This document shows positions 28,184 through 36,545 of a stretch of 64,000 bases of DNA, one piece after another. Positions within the stretch are counted from its first letter, which is position 1. Each line of letters opens with the position of its first letter. The position numbers and the translations under genes are program-made. The DNA comes from Planctomycetota bacterium (GTDB lineage Bacteria > Planctomycetota > PLA2 > JAEUHO01). The DNA is taken from NCBI GenBank assembly GCA_029259775.1, contig JAJDEN010000040.1, positions 1 through 64,000 of the forward strand. The letters run 5' to 3'. The notes under the pieces were generated by a model, which ran no database searches, had not been told where the DNA came from, and saw nothing but the letters and a program-made list of their open reading frames with translations.

Positions 28184-28495
28184 ATGGATTCGGGTCGCAA
28201 CAGCTTCGATCGCCTGCTGGACGTCGTGCGGGACATCCCCGCGGGGCGCGTCGCGAGCTACGGGCAGGTCTCGGCCCAGGTCCTTGGCACGACGCCGCGC
28301 ATGGTCGGCTTCGCCCTCTCCGGGTTGGAGCAGGGCACGGACGTGCCGTGGCACCGCGTCATCAACGCGGCGGGCCGCATCAGCCTGCCCCAGGAAGACG
28401 GCGCCTACGCTGAGCAGCGCGCGCGCCTGGAGGCGGAGGGTGTCGAGTTCTCCACCTCCGACCGCATCGACTTCGATGCCTTCGGCTGGCTGTAG
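28184..28495 (+). CDS. Alkyltransferase-like protein (ATL)
   Basis: The 103-residue protein matches the DNA-binding domain of O6-alkylguanine-DNA alkyltransferases (IPAGRVASYGQVSAQVLG helix-turn-helix). The active-site motif PCHRV reads PWHRV, with Trp56 in place of the acceptor cysteine. That is the signature of ATL proteins, which flip and bind O6-alkylguanine and hand the lesion to nucleotide excision repair. Divergent from the MddA-like gene. Confidence 0.93.
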   Translation: MDSGRNSFDRLLDVVRDIPAGRVASYGQVSAQVLGTTPRMVGFALSGLEQGTDVPWHRVINAAGRISLPQEDGAYAEQRARLEAEGVEFSTSDRIDFDAFGWL

Positions 28496-28549
28496 CCAGG
28501 CGCGGGCTGCGACCGACCCCTGTCCGACGTTCCCATTCAGGGAGGGCCC

Positions 28550-29584
28550 ATGCGAACGCTGTGCTGCATCGCGATCGTCGTCTTCTGTGCCGCGACCAGC
28601 TCGGCGAAGGACGCCGCCACGTACCCCGAGGGCGACCCAGCGCACACCTGGGATGGCATCCCCTTCGACCTGCGGATCCCCACGTCGTTCGCCAAGGCCG
28701 AGAGCCGAGCCTTGGTATTGATCCTCCCGGGTTCGTTCGACGACGTCGGCGCGCTTGGAGGGGGGCCGTACGCCTTGGTTCGGCCCTCGGTCCCGGAAGA
28801 CCGCACCTCGGGCATGTGGAGCGCGGGGGAGGTCAAGACCATCGTCGCCCTCGTACGTCACCTGCAGAAGGCGCTGAAGATCGACGCCGGTCGTGTTCAT
28901 GCGATCGCCGCGGATCGCACCAGCGTCCACAGCATCTTCGAGATGGTCACGTTCAAGAAGGGATCGCCCTTCTCGGGCGTGTGCTTCCTGCGCTCCAGCA
29001 ACGTCCGCTCGAACATCGCCAGCTCGCTCAAGAAGCGCATGAACGTGCTGGCGTACGACTGGGACAGCAAGCCCACGGACGGCCAGTCCGTCAAGGAGAT
29101 CGAGAAGGCCCTCGCGGGCAAGGCGCGGACCGTCGAGCTGCGAAGTGCCGAGACGCCGACCGGGGAGCCCTACTTCCGTTACTGGTTCGAAGCCACCGGC
29201 GGACGCTTTGTTCCGGGCTACGACCACAGCTTTGATTGGAAGACCGAGGTCGGCGGCCTCGCCGCGATCCACACCGAAAGCGCGAAGCGAAAGACGGGCG
29301 CCATGGTGTACATCTTCGACAAGCCGGCCGACGCGGCCAACAAGGACGCCCGTGCACTACAGAACGACGTCTTCTTCGACGCGCGCGTCCGTCGGGCCGG
29401 AGCGAATCTCGTGTGTTGGAAGCTCGACCTCACGAAGCACAAGGAGATCCATGCGGCGCTCGGACTCCTGAAGACGCCGGCGGTCGCGCTGCTGGATCGC
29501 ACGGGGAAGGTGCTGAAGCTGTTCGACGGCAAGGCGAAGGCGAGCAGCCTCGCAAAGACTGCGCGCAAGGCGGCCGGGCGTTAG
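28550..29584 (+). CDS. Secreted hydrolase-fold / thioredoxin-like protein
   Basis: The 344-residue protein has a signal peptide (~1-19), an alpha/beta-hydrolase-like N-terminal half (ALVLILPGSFDDVG) in which I see no GxSxG nucleophile elbow, and a C-terminal thioredoxin-like segment (GLLKTPAVALLDRTGKVLKLFDG). The layout parallels the protein at 34244-35680, where the hydrolase part is intact. The start has GGGAGGG 3 nt upstream. The stop overlaps the convergent HEAT-like gene by 4 bp. Function unknown. Confidence 0.75.
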   Translation: MRTLCCIAIVVFCAATSSAKDAATYPEGDPAHTWDGIPFDLRIPTSFAKAESRALVLILPGSFDDVGALGGGPYALVRPSVPEDRTSGMWSAGEVKTIVALVRHLQKALKIDAGRVHAIAADRTSVHSIFEMVTFKKGSPFSGVCFLRSSNVRSNIASSLKKRMNVLAYDWDSKPTDGQSVKEIEKALAGKARTVELRSAETPTGEPYFRYWFEATGGRFVPGYDHSFDWKTEVGGLAAIHTESAKRKTGAMVYIFDKPADAANKDARALQNDVFFDARVRRAGANLVCWKLDLTKHKEIHAALGLLKTPAVALLDRTGKVLKLFDGKAKASSLAKTARKAAGR

Positions 29585-31041
29585 GGCTTCTTCGGCTTCG
29601 ACTCGACGGTCGGCGGCCGCCTCTCGATCAAGCCGAACGCGTCGATATCCGAGCCCGCGCGGCCGTGGATGCCGACGATATCGTAGCCCTCGCCAGCGAG
29701 GCGCATCTCCGTGTGCCCCGTGATCGCATCGCCGTGCCACGTGTCGATGTAGGCGTCCTTCGGATCGAGCTTGCCATCCAGATGGCGCATGTAGATGACC
29801 GCGAAGCCCTGGAAGCGCTTGCCCTGCTGGGCGAAGAGGCCGCCAATGGCGTAGCCAGGCTTCGACATGACCTCGCCGCGCTTGGCGCCGTGCTTCCCAT
29901 ATACCCTGCCGTCCAACATCTTGCCTTCATGCCAGTAAAGACCCTGGATGCTGCGGATGGCCGGTGCCCAGTTGACGAGTTCGTACGTGTAGCGCAGGCC
30001 GACGAGCAAACCACCCGCTGTCTCGCGGAACGTCGTGCCTCCGGCACCACCGAGCGCGGCGGTGTCGCGCAGCCCGTCCTTGGCGAAGCCTTGCGTGCGC
30101 ACCTTGGGAGCGTTGGCCGCGTACCAATGCCGGCCGACTCGCCGGCCGAACGAGCCACCGTGAGAGCTGAGCGCGCGCCAGGTGTTCCAGTGGAAGCGCT
30201 GCGCGCCGAGCTTGGCCGCAAGGCTCGGCGCGAGGTCCTTCGTCATCGCGGCGAGGATCGTCACGACGGCGTTGGCCTTCCGCTCCATCGACTCGGTGGC
30301 GAGCCGGTCGAGCACGTGCTCATGCGAGAACGCAGGCAGGTGGCCTGCCTGGATCCAGGCCCGCAGCATCGTGGTCTGCAGCGCGCGATCCCGAGAAAAG
30401 TGCTTCGCGAGCAGCGGGAGGCCGGCGGCACCTTCCTCGTGCAGCACGCCGACCGCGAACGCATCGTCCAGGACGCCCGTCTGCAGCCACGCATCCCAGA
30501 TTGGGTGCGCCTCCTTGCCGAGGGACACAAGCCACACGCGGAAGCGCTGTTGCAGCGGCTTGGTAAGACCCCTGGCTCCGCCCCGAGCCCATGCCAGCAG
30601 CCCTTCCTTCGCGTCGGGAACCTTGCCGCGCCACACATCGAAGAGCGGCTGGACCAACCAATCCAGGGGCTTGCCCTTGTAGGCCCGGGTAGCCCCTAGG
30701 AAGGCCAGGAGCTTCGGAAGCGCTGCCTTGGCCGGCGGCCCGATCGCAAGGAGCGCCTTCACCACGTCACTCTGGTAGCTGGGCATGACGCCGCGCCAGG
30801 GATGCCAGATCCTGCGGCGCAATCCCTCCGGGATCCTCCGATCGAGCGCCTTGATGAGGTCGTCCGTAGCCGGCTCGGCTTCGGCGCCCAGTTCGCGCAA
30901 GCGCTTGGCAGCCACAGCGGCCTTCTCGAGGTCAGGGTCGTGCAGCGCCTTGCCGAGCGCCCTCACCTCGGCTTCGGTCTCGGCAGCGGCAGGCGCGGCG
31001 AGTACTGCCAACAGCAGGAGGACGGTGGTGCGCCAGATCAT
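29581..31041 (-). CDS. Secreted HEAT-repeat-like protein
   Basis: The 486-residue protein has a signal peptide (~1-20, ending PAAA). The N-terminal half has HEAT-like helices (AKRLRELGAEAEPATDDLIKAL, VVKALLAIGPPAKAALPKLL). The C-terminal third contains a different, beta-rich domain with Trp/Gly-rich stretches (IRSIQGLYWHEGKML, YIDTWHGDAITGHTE) that I do not recognise. The ATG at 31041 is chosen because it begins the signal peptide. Confidence 0.75.
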   Translation of the reverse strand: MIWRTTVLLLLAVLAAPAAAETEAEVRALGKALHDPDLEKAAVAAKRLRELGAEAEPATDDLIKALDRRIPEGLRRRIWHPWRGVMPSYQSDVVKALLAIGPPAKAALPKLLAFLGATRAYKGKPLDWLVQPLFDVWRGKVPDAKEGLLAWARGGARGLTKPLQQRFRVWLVSLGKEAHPIWDAWLQTGVLDDAFAVGVLHEEGAAGLPLLAKHFSRDRALQTTMLRAWIQAGHLPAFSHEHVLDRLATESMERKANAVVTILAAMTKDLAPSLAAKLGAQRFHWNTWRALSSHGGSFGRRVGRHWYAANAPKVRTQGFAKDGLRDTAALGGAGGTTFRETAGGLLVGLRYTYELVNWAPAIRSIQGLYWHEGKMLDGRVYGKHGAKRGEVMSKPGYAIGGLFAQQGKRFQGFAVIYMRHLDGKLDPKDAYIDTWHGDAITGHTEMRLAGEGYDIVGIHGRAGSDIDAFGLIERRPPTVESKPKKP

Positions 31042-31140
31042 GGAGGCACATCGTAGGCGCGGCCGAGGCCGCCGAGGGGGCACGTGGCTCCCTCGGGGGA
31101 CAGCCGAAGGCCCCACCTACAGGAAGGCCCCGCGTAGAGG

Positions 31141-31347
31141 CTAGAGCCCGAAGCGCGAGCCGCCGAAGCAGCAGAAGCCCCAGCTGGGCTCCTGGTGCGT
31201 GACGATGCGATCGCCGGTGATCCGGTTGCGGCGGTAGCTCGTCCGGCCCTCGGTCCACTCGTCGTGGAAGACGCTGGGGACGATGCAGCCGACGAGGACG
31301 ATCAACGCCAGGCCCATGAGCAGCAGACGGCGTGCCTTGGGTCGCAT
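31141..31347 (-). CDS. Small lipoprotein
   Basis: The 68-residue protein has a basic start, a hydrophobic core and lipobox LVGC (C21), followed by a short polar domain with WGFCCFGG near the end. Mature length is under 50 residues. It starts 38 nt from the divergent methyltransferase gene. Function unknown. Confidence 0.65.
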   Translation of the reverse strand: MRPKARRLLLMGLALIVLVGCIVPSVFHDEWTEGRTSYRRNRITGDRIVTHQEPSWGFCCFGGSRFGL

Positions 31348-31384
31348 GGCCCCAGACTAGCGAAGAAGCGCGTACGATGACGCC

Positions 31385-32290
31385 ATGCACCCCGTTCGGG
31401 CCGGATTCGCCGAGATGCTGAAGGACGGCCCTCTCGTGCTGTCCGGCGCTGTCGGCACCGAGCTGTTGCGTCGTGGCGTACCCACCCCGATGCCTCTCTG
31501 GGCCACCGCCGCCCTGCTCAGCGCTCCCGACGCCGTACGCCAGTTGCATCGCGACTACGTCTCCGCGGGCGCTCGCATCGTCACGGCGAACACCTTCCGC
31601 GCCGACCGCGTGACCCTCGCACGCGGTGGGCATGGCATGCACACGCGTGACCTCAACAAGCTCGCGCTACGCCTTGCGCGCGAAGGCGTCGCCCAGGCAC
31701 GGCCCCCGCGCCCGGTGCTCGTGGCGGGCTCGGTCGCCCCGATCCAAGACTGCTACCGCCCGGACCTCGTGCCCGACAACGGGACGCTCATGATCGAGCA
31801 CGGCATCAAGGTCGGCCATCTCGTGTCGGCGGGCGCCGCGTTCGCCATGGCGGAGACGATGAACACGGCCCGCGAAGCGCGCATCGCGCTCGAGGCTGCC
31901 GCGGCCGGTCTGCTGCCCGCCATGGTCGCCTTCACCTGCGGACCGGGCGGTACGCTGCTCTCCGGCGAGTCGATCGCCGAGGCGGTGCAAGCCGTCGAGC
32001 CGCTGGACCCCATGGCGATCCTGGTCAACTGCTGCGCACCGGACGTGGCGACCGAGGCCTTCGTTGCCCTCCGCGCCGCCACGGAGCGTCCCACCGGGGT
32101 GTACGCGAACGGCAAGGGCCATCCGGACGACGATCAGGGCTGGAGCTTCCGCGGCGGCACGTCACGACGCGGCTACGTCAAGCACGCACGCACGTGGTTC
32201 GCCGAAGGCGCCGCGTTGGTCGGCGGCTGCTGTGGCACCGACCCGCGCACCACCAAGGCGCTGGCTCGCCTCGCGCGCGCCTTCGCGTAG
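31385..32290 (+). CDS. Homocysteine S-methyltransferase family protein
   Basis: The 301-residue protein has the TIM-barrel start (LVLSGAVGTELLRRG) and both zinc-ligand motifs: NCC (VNCCAP) and GGCCGTDP near the C-terminus. This group transfers methyl groups to homocysteine or related thiols from donors such as S-methylmethionine (MmuM) or betaine. Length and lack of a cobalamin domain fit MmuM/BHMT rather than MetH. The methyl donor cannot be told from sequence. Confidence 0.9.
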   Translation: MHPVRAGFAEMLKDGPLVLSGAVGTELLRRGVPTPMPLWATAALLSAPDAVRQLHRDYVSAGARIVTANTFRADRVTLARGGHGMHTRDLNKLALRLAREGVAQARPPRPVLVAGSVAPIQDCYRPDLVPDNGTLMIEHGIKVGHLVSAGAAFAMAETMNTAREARIALEAAAAGLLPAMVAFTCGPGGTLLSGESIAEAVQAVEPLDPMAILVNCCAPDVATEAFVALRAATERPTGVYANGKGHPDDDQGWSFRGGTSRRGYVKHARTWFAEGAALVGGCCGTDPRTTKALARLARAFA

Positions 32291-32329
32291 GTCCCGTAGG
32301 ATCTTGGCCTCCCCCACGACGAGGTCGCG

Positions 32330-34219
32330 ATGAGAACACTGCTGCTGATGACGCTCTGCATGGGGCTGCCCGCCACCTCCATGGCCGAGGAGCCGGCGGC
32401 CGAGAAGCCGGTCGCCCACCTCGCCAGGTTCGCGACCGGCACGGGTCCGACGCACGCCGACGGAACCTACAGGCTGCTCGACACCGCGAAGACGGAGCGG
32501 CAGTCAAACGCCATCGCCTTCGATCGTCAGGACGAGGCGGCGCACGGCTCAGCCACGCTGCGCTGCCAGCTGCGCGTCCTCGAGGGTGGCGATGGCGGCG
32601 CGCTCGTCTTCCTCAACACGCGCGCCTACGGCGCGAAGGGCCCCGCACCCTTCGTCCCGAGCTGGGTCGAGCCGAACCTGAAGCAGACATTCGCCGTCGG
32701 CCTCGACGTGCACAACCCGCCGAGCAAGGAGATGTTTACGCCCTGGGGCAACTATCAAGACCGGCCCCAGCGGGAGGTCTCGCTCCACTGGGACGGCCGC
32801 GAGATCGTCAAGCGTGTTGCGCCGAAGGAGTTCCGCGGCGACTTCACCGACGTCGAGGTCGCGCTGAAGCACGTCGTGGGCGGCGCGGAGGCCACGGTCA
32901 AGATCGCGGGCGCCCTCGTCTACGACCGCTACTTCCTCGCCCACGTCACGCCCTACCCCATGCGCCTCGCGATGGGCGCCGGCACGCGCGGTGATGCGAC
33001 GACGGAGTTCGACGTCAAGGACGTTGCCTTCACGCAGGGAGAACGCGTGGCCGCGCCGCGTCGACCTCTCCACGTCGAAGTCTTCAACCACGTCCTGACC
33101 AACAACAAGAAGACCGCCTACGAGACCGAAGTCAGCCTGCCGCCCGCGGACTGGGCGTTCGGGCGGGTGATCCTCACGCTCGACATCCACGACGCCGGCA
33201 AGGACTGGGACGAGTGGGACCGCAACGGCGAGATCAGCATCTGGGACGGTGAACGCAAGCTCGGCATCGTGCCGTTCATCACGTCCTACCGCACGGCGTG
33301 CCACTGGAAGGTGGACGTCACGCACTTCCGTCCGCTGCTCGCGGGCAAGCGCAAGATGGAGGTCCGCGCCGGCACGACCTTCTACAAGAACCGCGGCTAC
33401 ATGATGAGCGTGTCGCTCGACTTCCATCACGGCACCCCGCAGCGTGTGCCCTACCGCGTCGTGCCCCTCTGGGTCGGCACCGCCCGCTACAAGTCCGCTG
33501 AGAACCACTTCCAGGACTTCTTCGAACCCCGAACGGTGGCGCTCGACGCCGAGACCGTCGAGGGGAAGATTTTCACGACTGCGACAGGCCATTCGCAGAT
33601 CGGCGAGTTCACGCCGTCGAAGCGCGCGATCACGTTCTCACCGCAGGCGGGCGCCGAGGAAGCCGACGAGAAGCGCTTCACGAACGTGCTCTGGAAGACC
33701 GACGTCTACCTCAACCCGAATCGTCCGCAGTCCGGCACGTGGCAATACGCGCGGGCCGGCTGGGCGCCGGGCGACGTCGTGCGCCCCTGGTGGATCGACG
33801 TGCCGGTGGTCCCCTCCGAGGGCGGTCAGAAGATGCTGTTCCGCTACGAGAGCAAGCCCTACGAAGCGGACGACTTCCAAGGCAAGCCGACCGAGAAGCA
33901 GATCAACCAGGCGAGCCACGTCGTTCGCAGCTACCTGATCCTCTACCGCGTGGGCGAGGGCATGATCACAGCGCCCGTGTTGCTCATCACGAACGTCGCC
34001 GGGAAGAGCAACGCCGCCAACGCCGGCATCAAGAAGGGCGACTACCTCGCCAGCTACGACGGCATGCAGCTGAGCTCCGTCAACGACCTGCGCGTGGCGA
34101 TCCAAGGAGCGGCCGGGGGCGGCCGAGAGCGCGTCACGGTGGTCGTGTTCCGCGGCACGGAGCGTCTGGAACTTGAGCTCGCCGTCGGGCGGATGGGCAT
34201 CAGCCTGGGCAGTCGCTAG
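32330..34219 (+). CDS. Secreted PNGase-F-like / PDZ protein
   Basis: The 629-residue protein has a signal peptide (~1-19), an N-terminal beta-sandwich of the DUF1080/lectin-like kind (residues ~30-245), a central region that resembles the jelly-roll of peptide-N-glycosidase F (GIVPFITSYRTACHWKVDVTH; TWQYARAGWAPGDVVRPW) and a C-terminal PDZ domain (AGIKKGDYLASYDGMQLSSV). PNGase F removes N-glycans from asparagine; whether catalytic acids are kept here is unclear. The PDZ suggests peptide or partner binding in the periplasm. Confidence 0.75.
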   Translation: MRTLLLMTLCMGLPATSMAEEPAAEKPVAHLARFATGTGPTHADGTYRLLDTAKTERQSNAIAFDRQDEAAHGSATLRCQLRVLEGGDGGALVFLNTRAYGAKGPAPFVPSWVEPNLKQTFAVGLDVHNPPSKEMFTPWGNYQDRPQREVSLHWDGREIVKRVAPKEFRGDFTDVEVALKHVVGGAEATVKIAGALVYDRYFLAHVTPYPMRLAMGAGTRGDATTEFDVKDVAFTQGERVAAPRRPLHVEVFNHVLTNNKKTAYETEVSLPPADWAFGRVILTLDIHDAGKDWDEWDRNGEISIWDGERKLGIVPFITSYRTACHWKVDVTHFRPLLAGKRKMEVRAGTTFYKNRGYMMSVSLDFHHGTPQRVPYRVVPLWVGTARYKSAENHFQDFFEPRTVALDAETVEGKIFTTATGHSQIGEFTPSKRAITFSPQAGAEEADEKRFTNVLWKTDVYLNPNRPQSGTWQYARAGWAPGDVVRPWWIDVPVVPSEGGQKMLFRYESKPYEADDFQGKPTEKQINQASHVVRSYLILYRVGEGMITAPVLLITNVAGKSNAANAGIKKGDYLASYDGMQLSSVNDLRVAIQGAAGGGRERVTVVVFRGTERLELELAVGRMGISLGSR

Positions 34220-34243
34220 AGCCGCAGACCCGTGGACAGCCCG

Positions 34244-35680
34244 TCAGTCGGCGAGCTTCTCGTGCAGTTCCTCGAACTTCTTCCGGAGCGCGTCGAGCGA
34301 CGTGGTGAGCCTCTTCTGCTTCTTGGCGGAGCCCTTCTTGCGCGGGGACGTGCGCAGCTTGCGGAGCGCCTTCTGGTCCGCGTCGATCGAGCGCTGGAGC
34401 TTCCGCATCTCCTGCAGGACCGGCTTCGTCGACGCCACGCGCGCGTCGGCGGCCGCTGCCTCGTCCGAACTCAGGAGCGATCGCAGCTCCTTCGCGAGCG
34501 CCGCGTCCTTCAGCTTGCCCTTGGCCAGGATCCGCAACGCCTTGTGCTCCCGATCCACAAGCAACACGACGGGAGCTAGATCCCGGTGAAGCAGCGGGCT
34601 CGTCTTCTTCCGCAGACCGTCGATCGACGCCCGAAAACAGACGCAGGCGCGAGCCGACGCGGGCGTGGCGAGCGCCGCGGGGTAGCCGAAGCTCTGCTCG
34701 TCGACGCGCAGGGACTCCTGGGCCTGCTTCGACGGGCGGCCCTTCTTGTCCTCGTGCGCTGTCGTGAAGAACACGAGCAGCGGCCTGCCAGGCACGACCT
34801 TCTCCATGAACGACTGGGCCTTGACCCAGGCCAGGAGGTTCTCTTCCTTCGTCGCCCCTGCGGTGCCCGGCACCCCCTCGAACGGGGCGTCCTTCCACTT
34901 GATCGCGGCCAGGGCCCGTTGATGCGCATCGGCCTGCTCGATCTCATCGAGCCAGGCCTTGAGCGGCGGCGCCATGGTCGCGATCGACGGCACATGCCCT
35001 TCGCCGGAAATCACGACCTGCTTCAGGATCGCGCCGGCCTGCTCGAACTGCGGCTTGCCGCGGTTGGCCGCAGCGAGGTTCGCGTCCTTCTCCCCATTCA
35101 AGAGCAGCAACGGCATCCCTTCGAGCACGGTCAGGTCGGGCTTGGGACTCTCCATGATGCCGGCCGCCATGATGCAGTAGCCGCGGTAGCGACCGCGCGC
35201 CACGTCCTGGAAGCCGTAGAAATTCACGCCCCAGCCACCCATGGACAGCCCCGAGAGAAAGACACGCCGCTGATCGATCCCGTAGCGTTCGTGCATCAGC
35301 GCACGCGTCTTCTCGAGAAACGCGATCATGGCCGTGATGGTGGACGCATCCGACTTGATGCCGCCGGCTCCCGCGTCGGGCTGTGCGCCATACGACATCC
35401 CGACGATGAAGTAGCCCTTCCCCTCGGTGGCGGACTTCCACGGCCACGACGTCGGCTTGCCGCCCGACCCGTGCAGGAAGAAGATCAGCGGCAAGCGCGC
35501 ACCCTTCACGTAGTCGGTCGGCACGTAGAGGTGGCACGGCGCATCCGAGCCAGGGACCCGCAGCGGCCCTTCCGAGCCGGGGTCGATCAGCGCCGCGTTG
35601 TCCTCGCCCTCCCCATGTCCAGGCGCCACGAACACGAAGAGCAGCAGCAGGACCGACAGTCCGAAGCGGCGCAGTGTCAT
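34244..35680 (-). CDS. Secreted alpha/beta hydrolase with thioredoxin-like C-terminus
   Basis: The 478-residue protein has a signal peptide (~1-23) and a PHB-depolymerase/esterase-like hydrolase: LIFFLHGSGG oxyanion turn, GLSMGG nucleophile elbow and GEGHVPS, which holds the likely catalytic histidine. From ~residue 280 follows a thioredoxin-like domain (KVVPGRPLLVFFTTAHEDKKG, VVLLVDREHKALR) and a C-terminal basic coiled coil. A catalytic esterase fused to a redox-type fold is unusual. GGAGGCACC lies directly before the ATG. Confidence 0.85.
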   Translation of the reverse strand: MTLRRFGLSVLLLLFVFVAPGHGEGEDNAALIDPGSEGPLRVPGSDAPCHLYVPTDYVKGARLPLIFFLHGSGGKPTSWPWKSATEGKGYFIVGMSYGAQPDAGAGGIKSDASTITAMIAFLEKTRALMHERYGIDQRRVFLSGLSMGGWGVNFYGFQDVARGRYRGYCIMAAGIMESPKPDLTVLEGMPLLLLNGEKDANLAAANRGKPQFEQAGAILKQVVISGEGHVPSIATMAPPLKAWLDEIEQADAHQRALAAIKWKDAPFEGVPGTAGATKEENLLAWVKAQSFMEKVVPGRPLLVFFTTAHEDKKGRPSKQAQESLRVDEQSFGYPAALATPASARACVCFRASIDGLRKKTSPLLHRDLAPVVLLVDREHKALRILAKGKLKDAALAKELRSLLSSDEAAAADARVASTKPVLQEMRKLQRSIDADQKALRKLRTSPRKKGSAKKQKRLTTSLDALRKKFEELHEKLAD

Positions 35681-35762
35681 GGGTGCCTCCTCCCGAGGAT
35701 GGGGTGGCGATCGCATCGGCGCTCATTCTAGCGCGAGACGCGGCGTAGGCTGCGGGCTCGCC

Positions 35763-36542
35763 ATGAACACACGCCTCGATCAACAGCGGATGCTCGACCT
35801 TGCCTACGCTCGCTTCAATGCGATGCGCACGCTCGGGGACGAACGCCCCTCCGCCTTCCGCCTCGAGCGGATCGGCGCGCTCGACGTGACGGTCGATCCT
35901 GCGCGTCAAAGCTCCTACAGCAATCGCGTCGTAGGACTCACCGCTGCGTCGCTACGCGACCTGGACGCAGCGCTGGCTCGCCTCCCCGACACAAGCGTTC
36001 GCGTCGAGGTCGAGGCCGAGGCTGAGACCCGGGGGGTCCTGGCCGCACTTTCCGAGCGCGGCTTCGAGAAGAGCGTCGATCTCCTGTGGCTGGACGGCGA
36101 TCCAAGCAAGCTCGCTGCGGAGCCGGTGCTTCCTTCCGGTGCACGCATCGAGCGCTGGCAGCACGACCGCGCGGGCGAGTACCTCGATCTGCTCGCGCGG
36201 TCCGGCGTCGAGATACCGGAGCAGGTGCGCGACCTGCGGCGGCAACACTACGTGACGGACACGTTCCGCACATTCGTCGCGACGATGGACGGCACACCGG
36301 TCGCCTGGTCGACCCTCTTCGTTCACGGCGCTCTAGGACTGCTGGGCAACGCGATGACCCTCGAGGGACACGAACGGCAGGGACTGCATCTGTCGTTGCT
36401 GCATGCGCGCCTACGCGACGCGGCGAACCTGGGCCTGTCCTGGCTGGCGAGCGACGTCCTACCCAACACGACGAGCCAACGCAACTGCGAGCGGGCCGGC
36501 CTGCGCCCCCTCGTCACGCTCGGCTTGTACGAACGCGGCTGA
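35763..36542 (+). CDS. GNAT-family N-acetyltransferase
   Basis: The 259-residue protein has a diverged N-terminal half and a C-terminal GNAT domain (FRTFVATMDGTPVAWSTLFVHGALGLLGN, then GLHLSLLHARLRDAANLGLSWLASDV and NCERAGLRPL). The acetyl-CoA loop is degenerate, with GHERQGLH in place of the usual RxxGxG. The substrate is unknown. It is convergent with the candidate selenoprotein at 36546-37637, with 3 bp between stops. Confidence 0.8.
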   Translation: MNTRLDQQRMLDLAYARFNAMRTLGDERPSAFRLERIGALDVTVDPARQSSYSNRVVGLTAASLRDLDAALARLPDTSVRVEVEAEAETRGVLAALSERGFEKSVDLLWLDGDPSKLAAEPVLPSGARIERWQHDRAGEYLDLLARSGVEIPEQVRDLRRQHYVTDTFRTFVATMDGTPVAWSTLFVHGALGLLGNAMTLEGHERQGLHLSLLHARLRDAANLGLSWLASDVLPNTTSQRNCERAGLRPLVTLGLYERG

Positions 36543-36545
36543 GGA

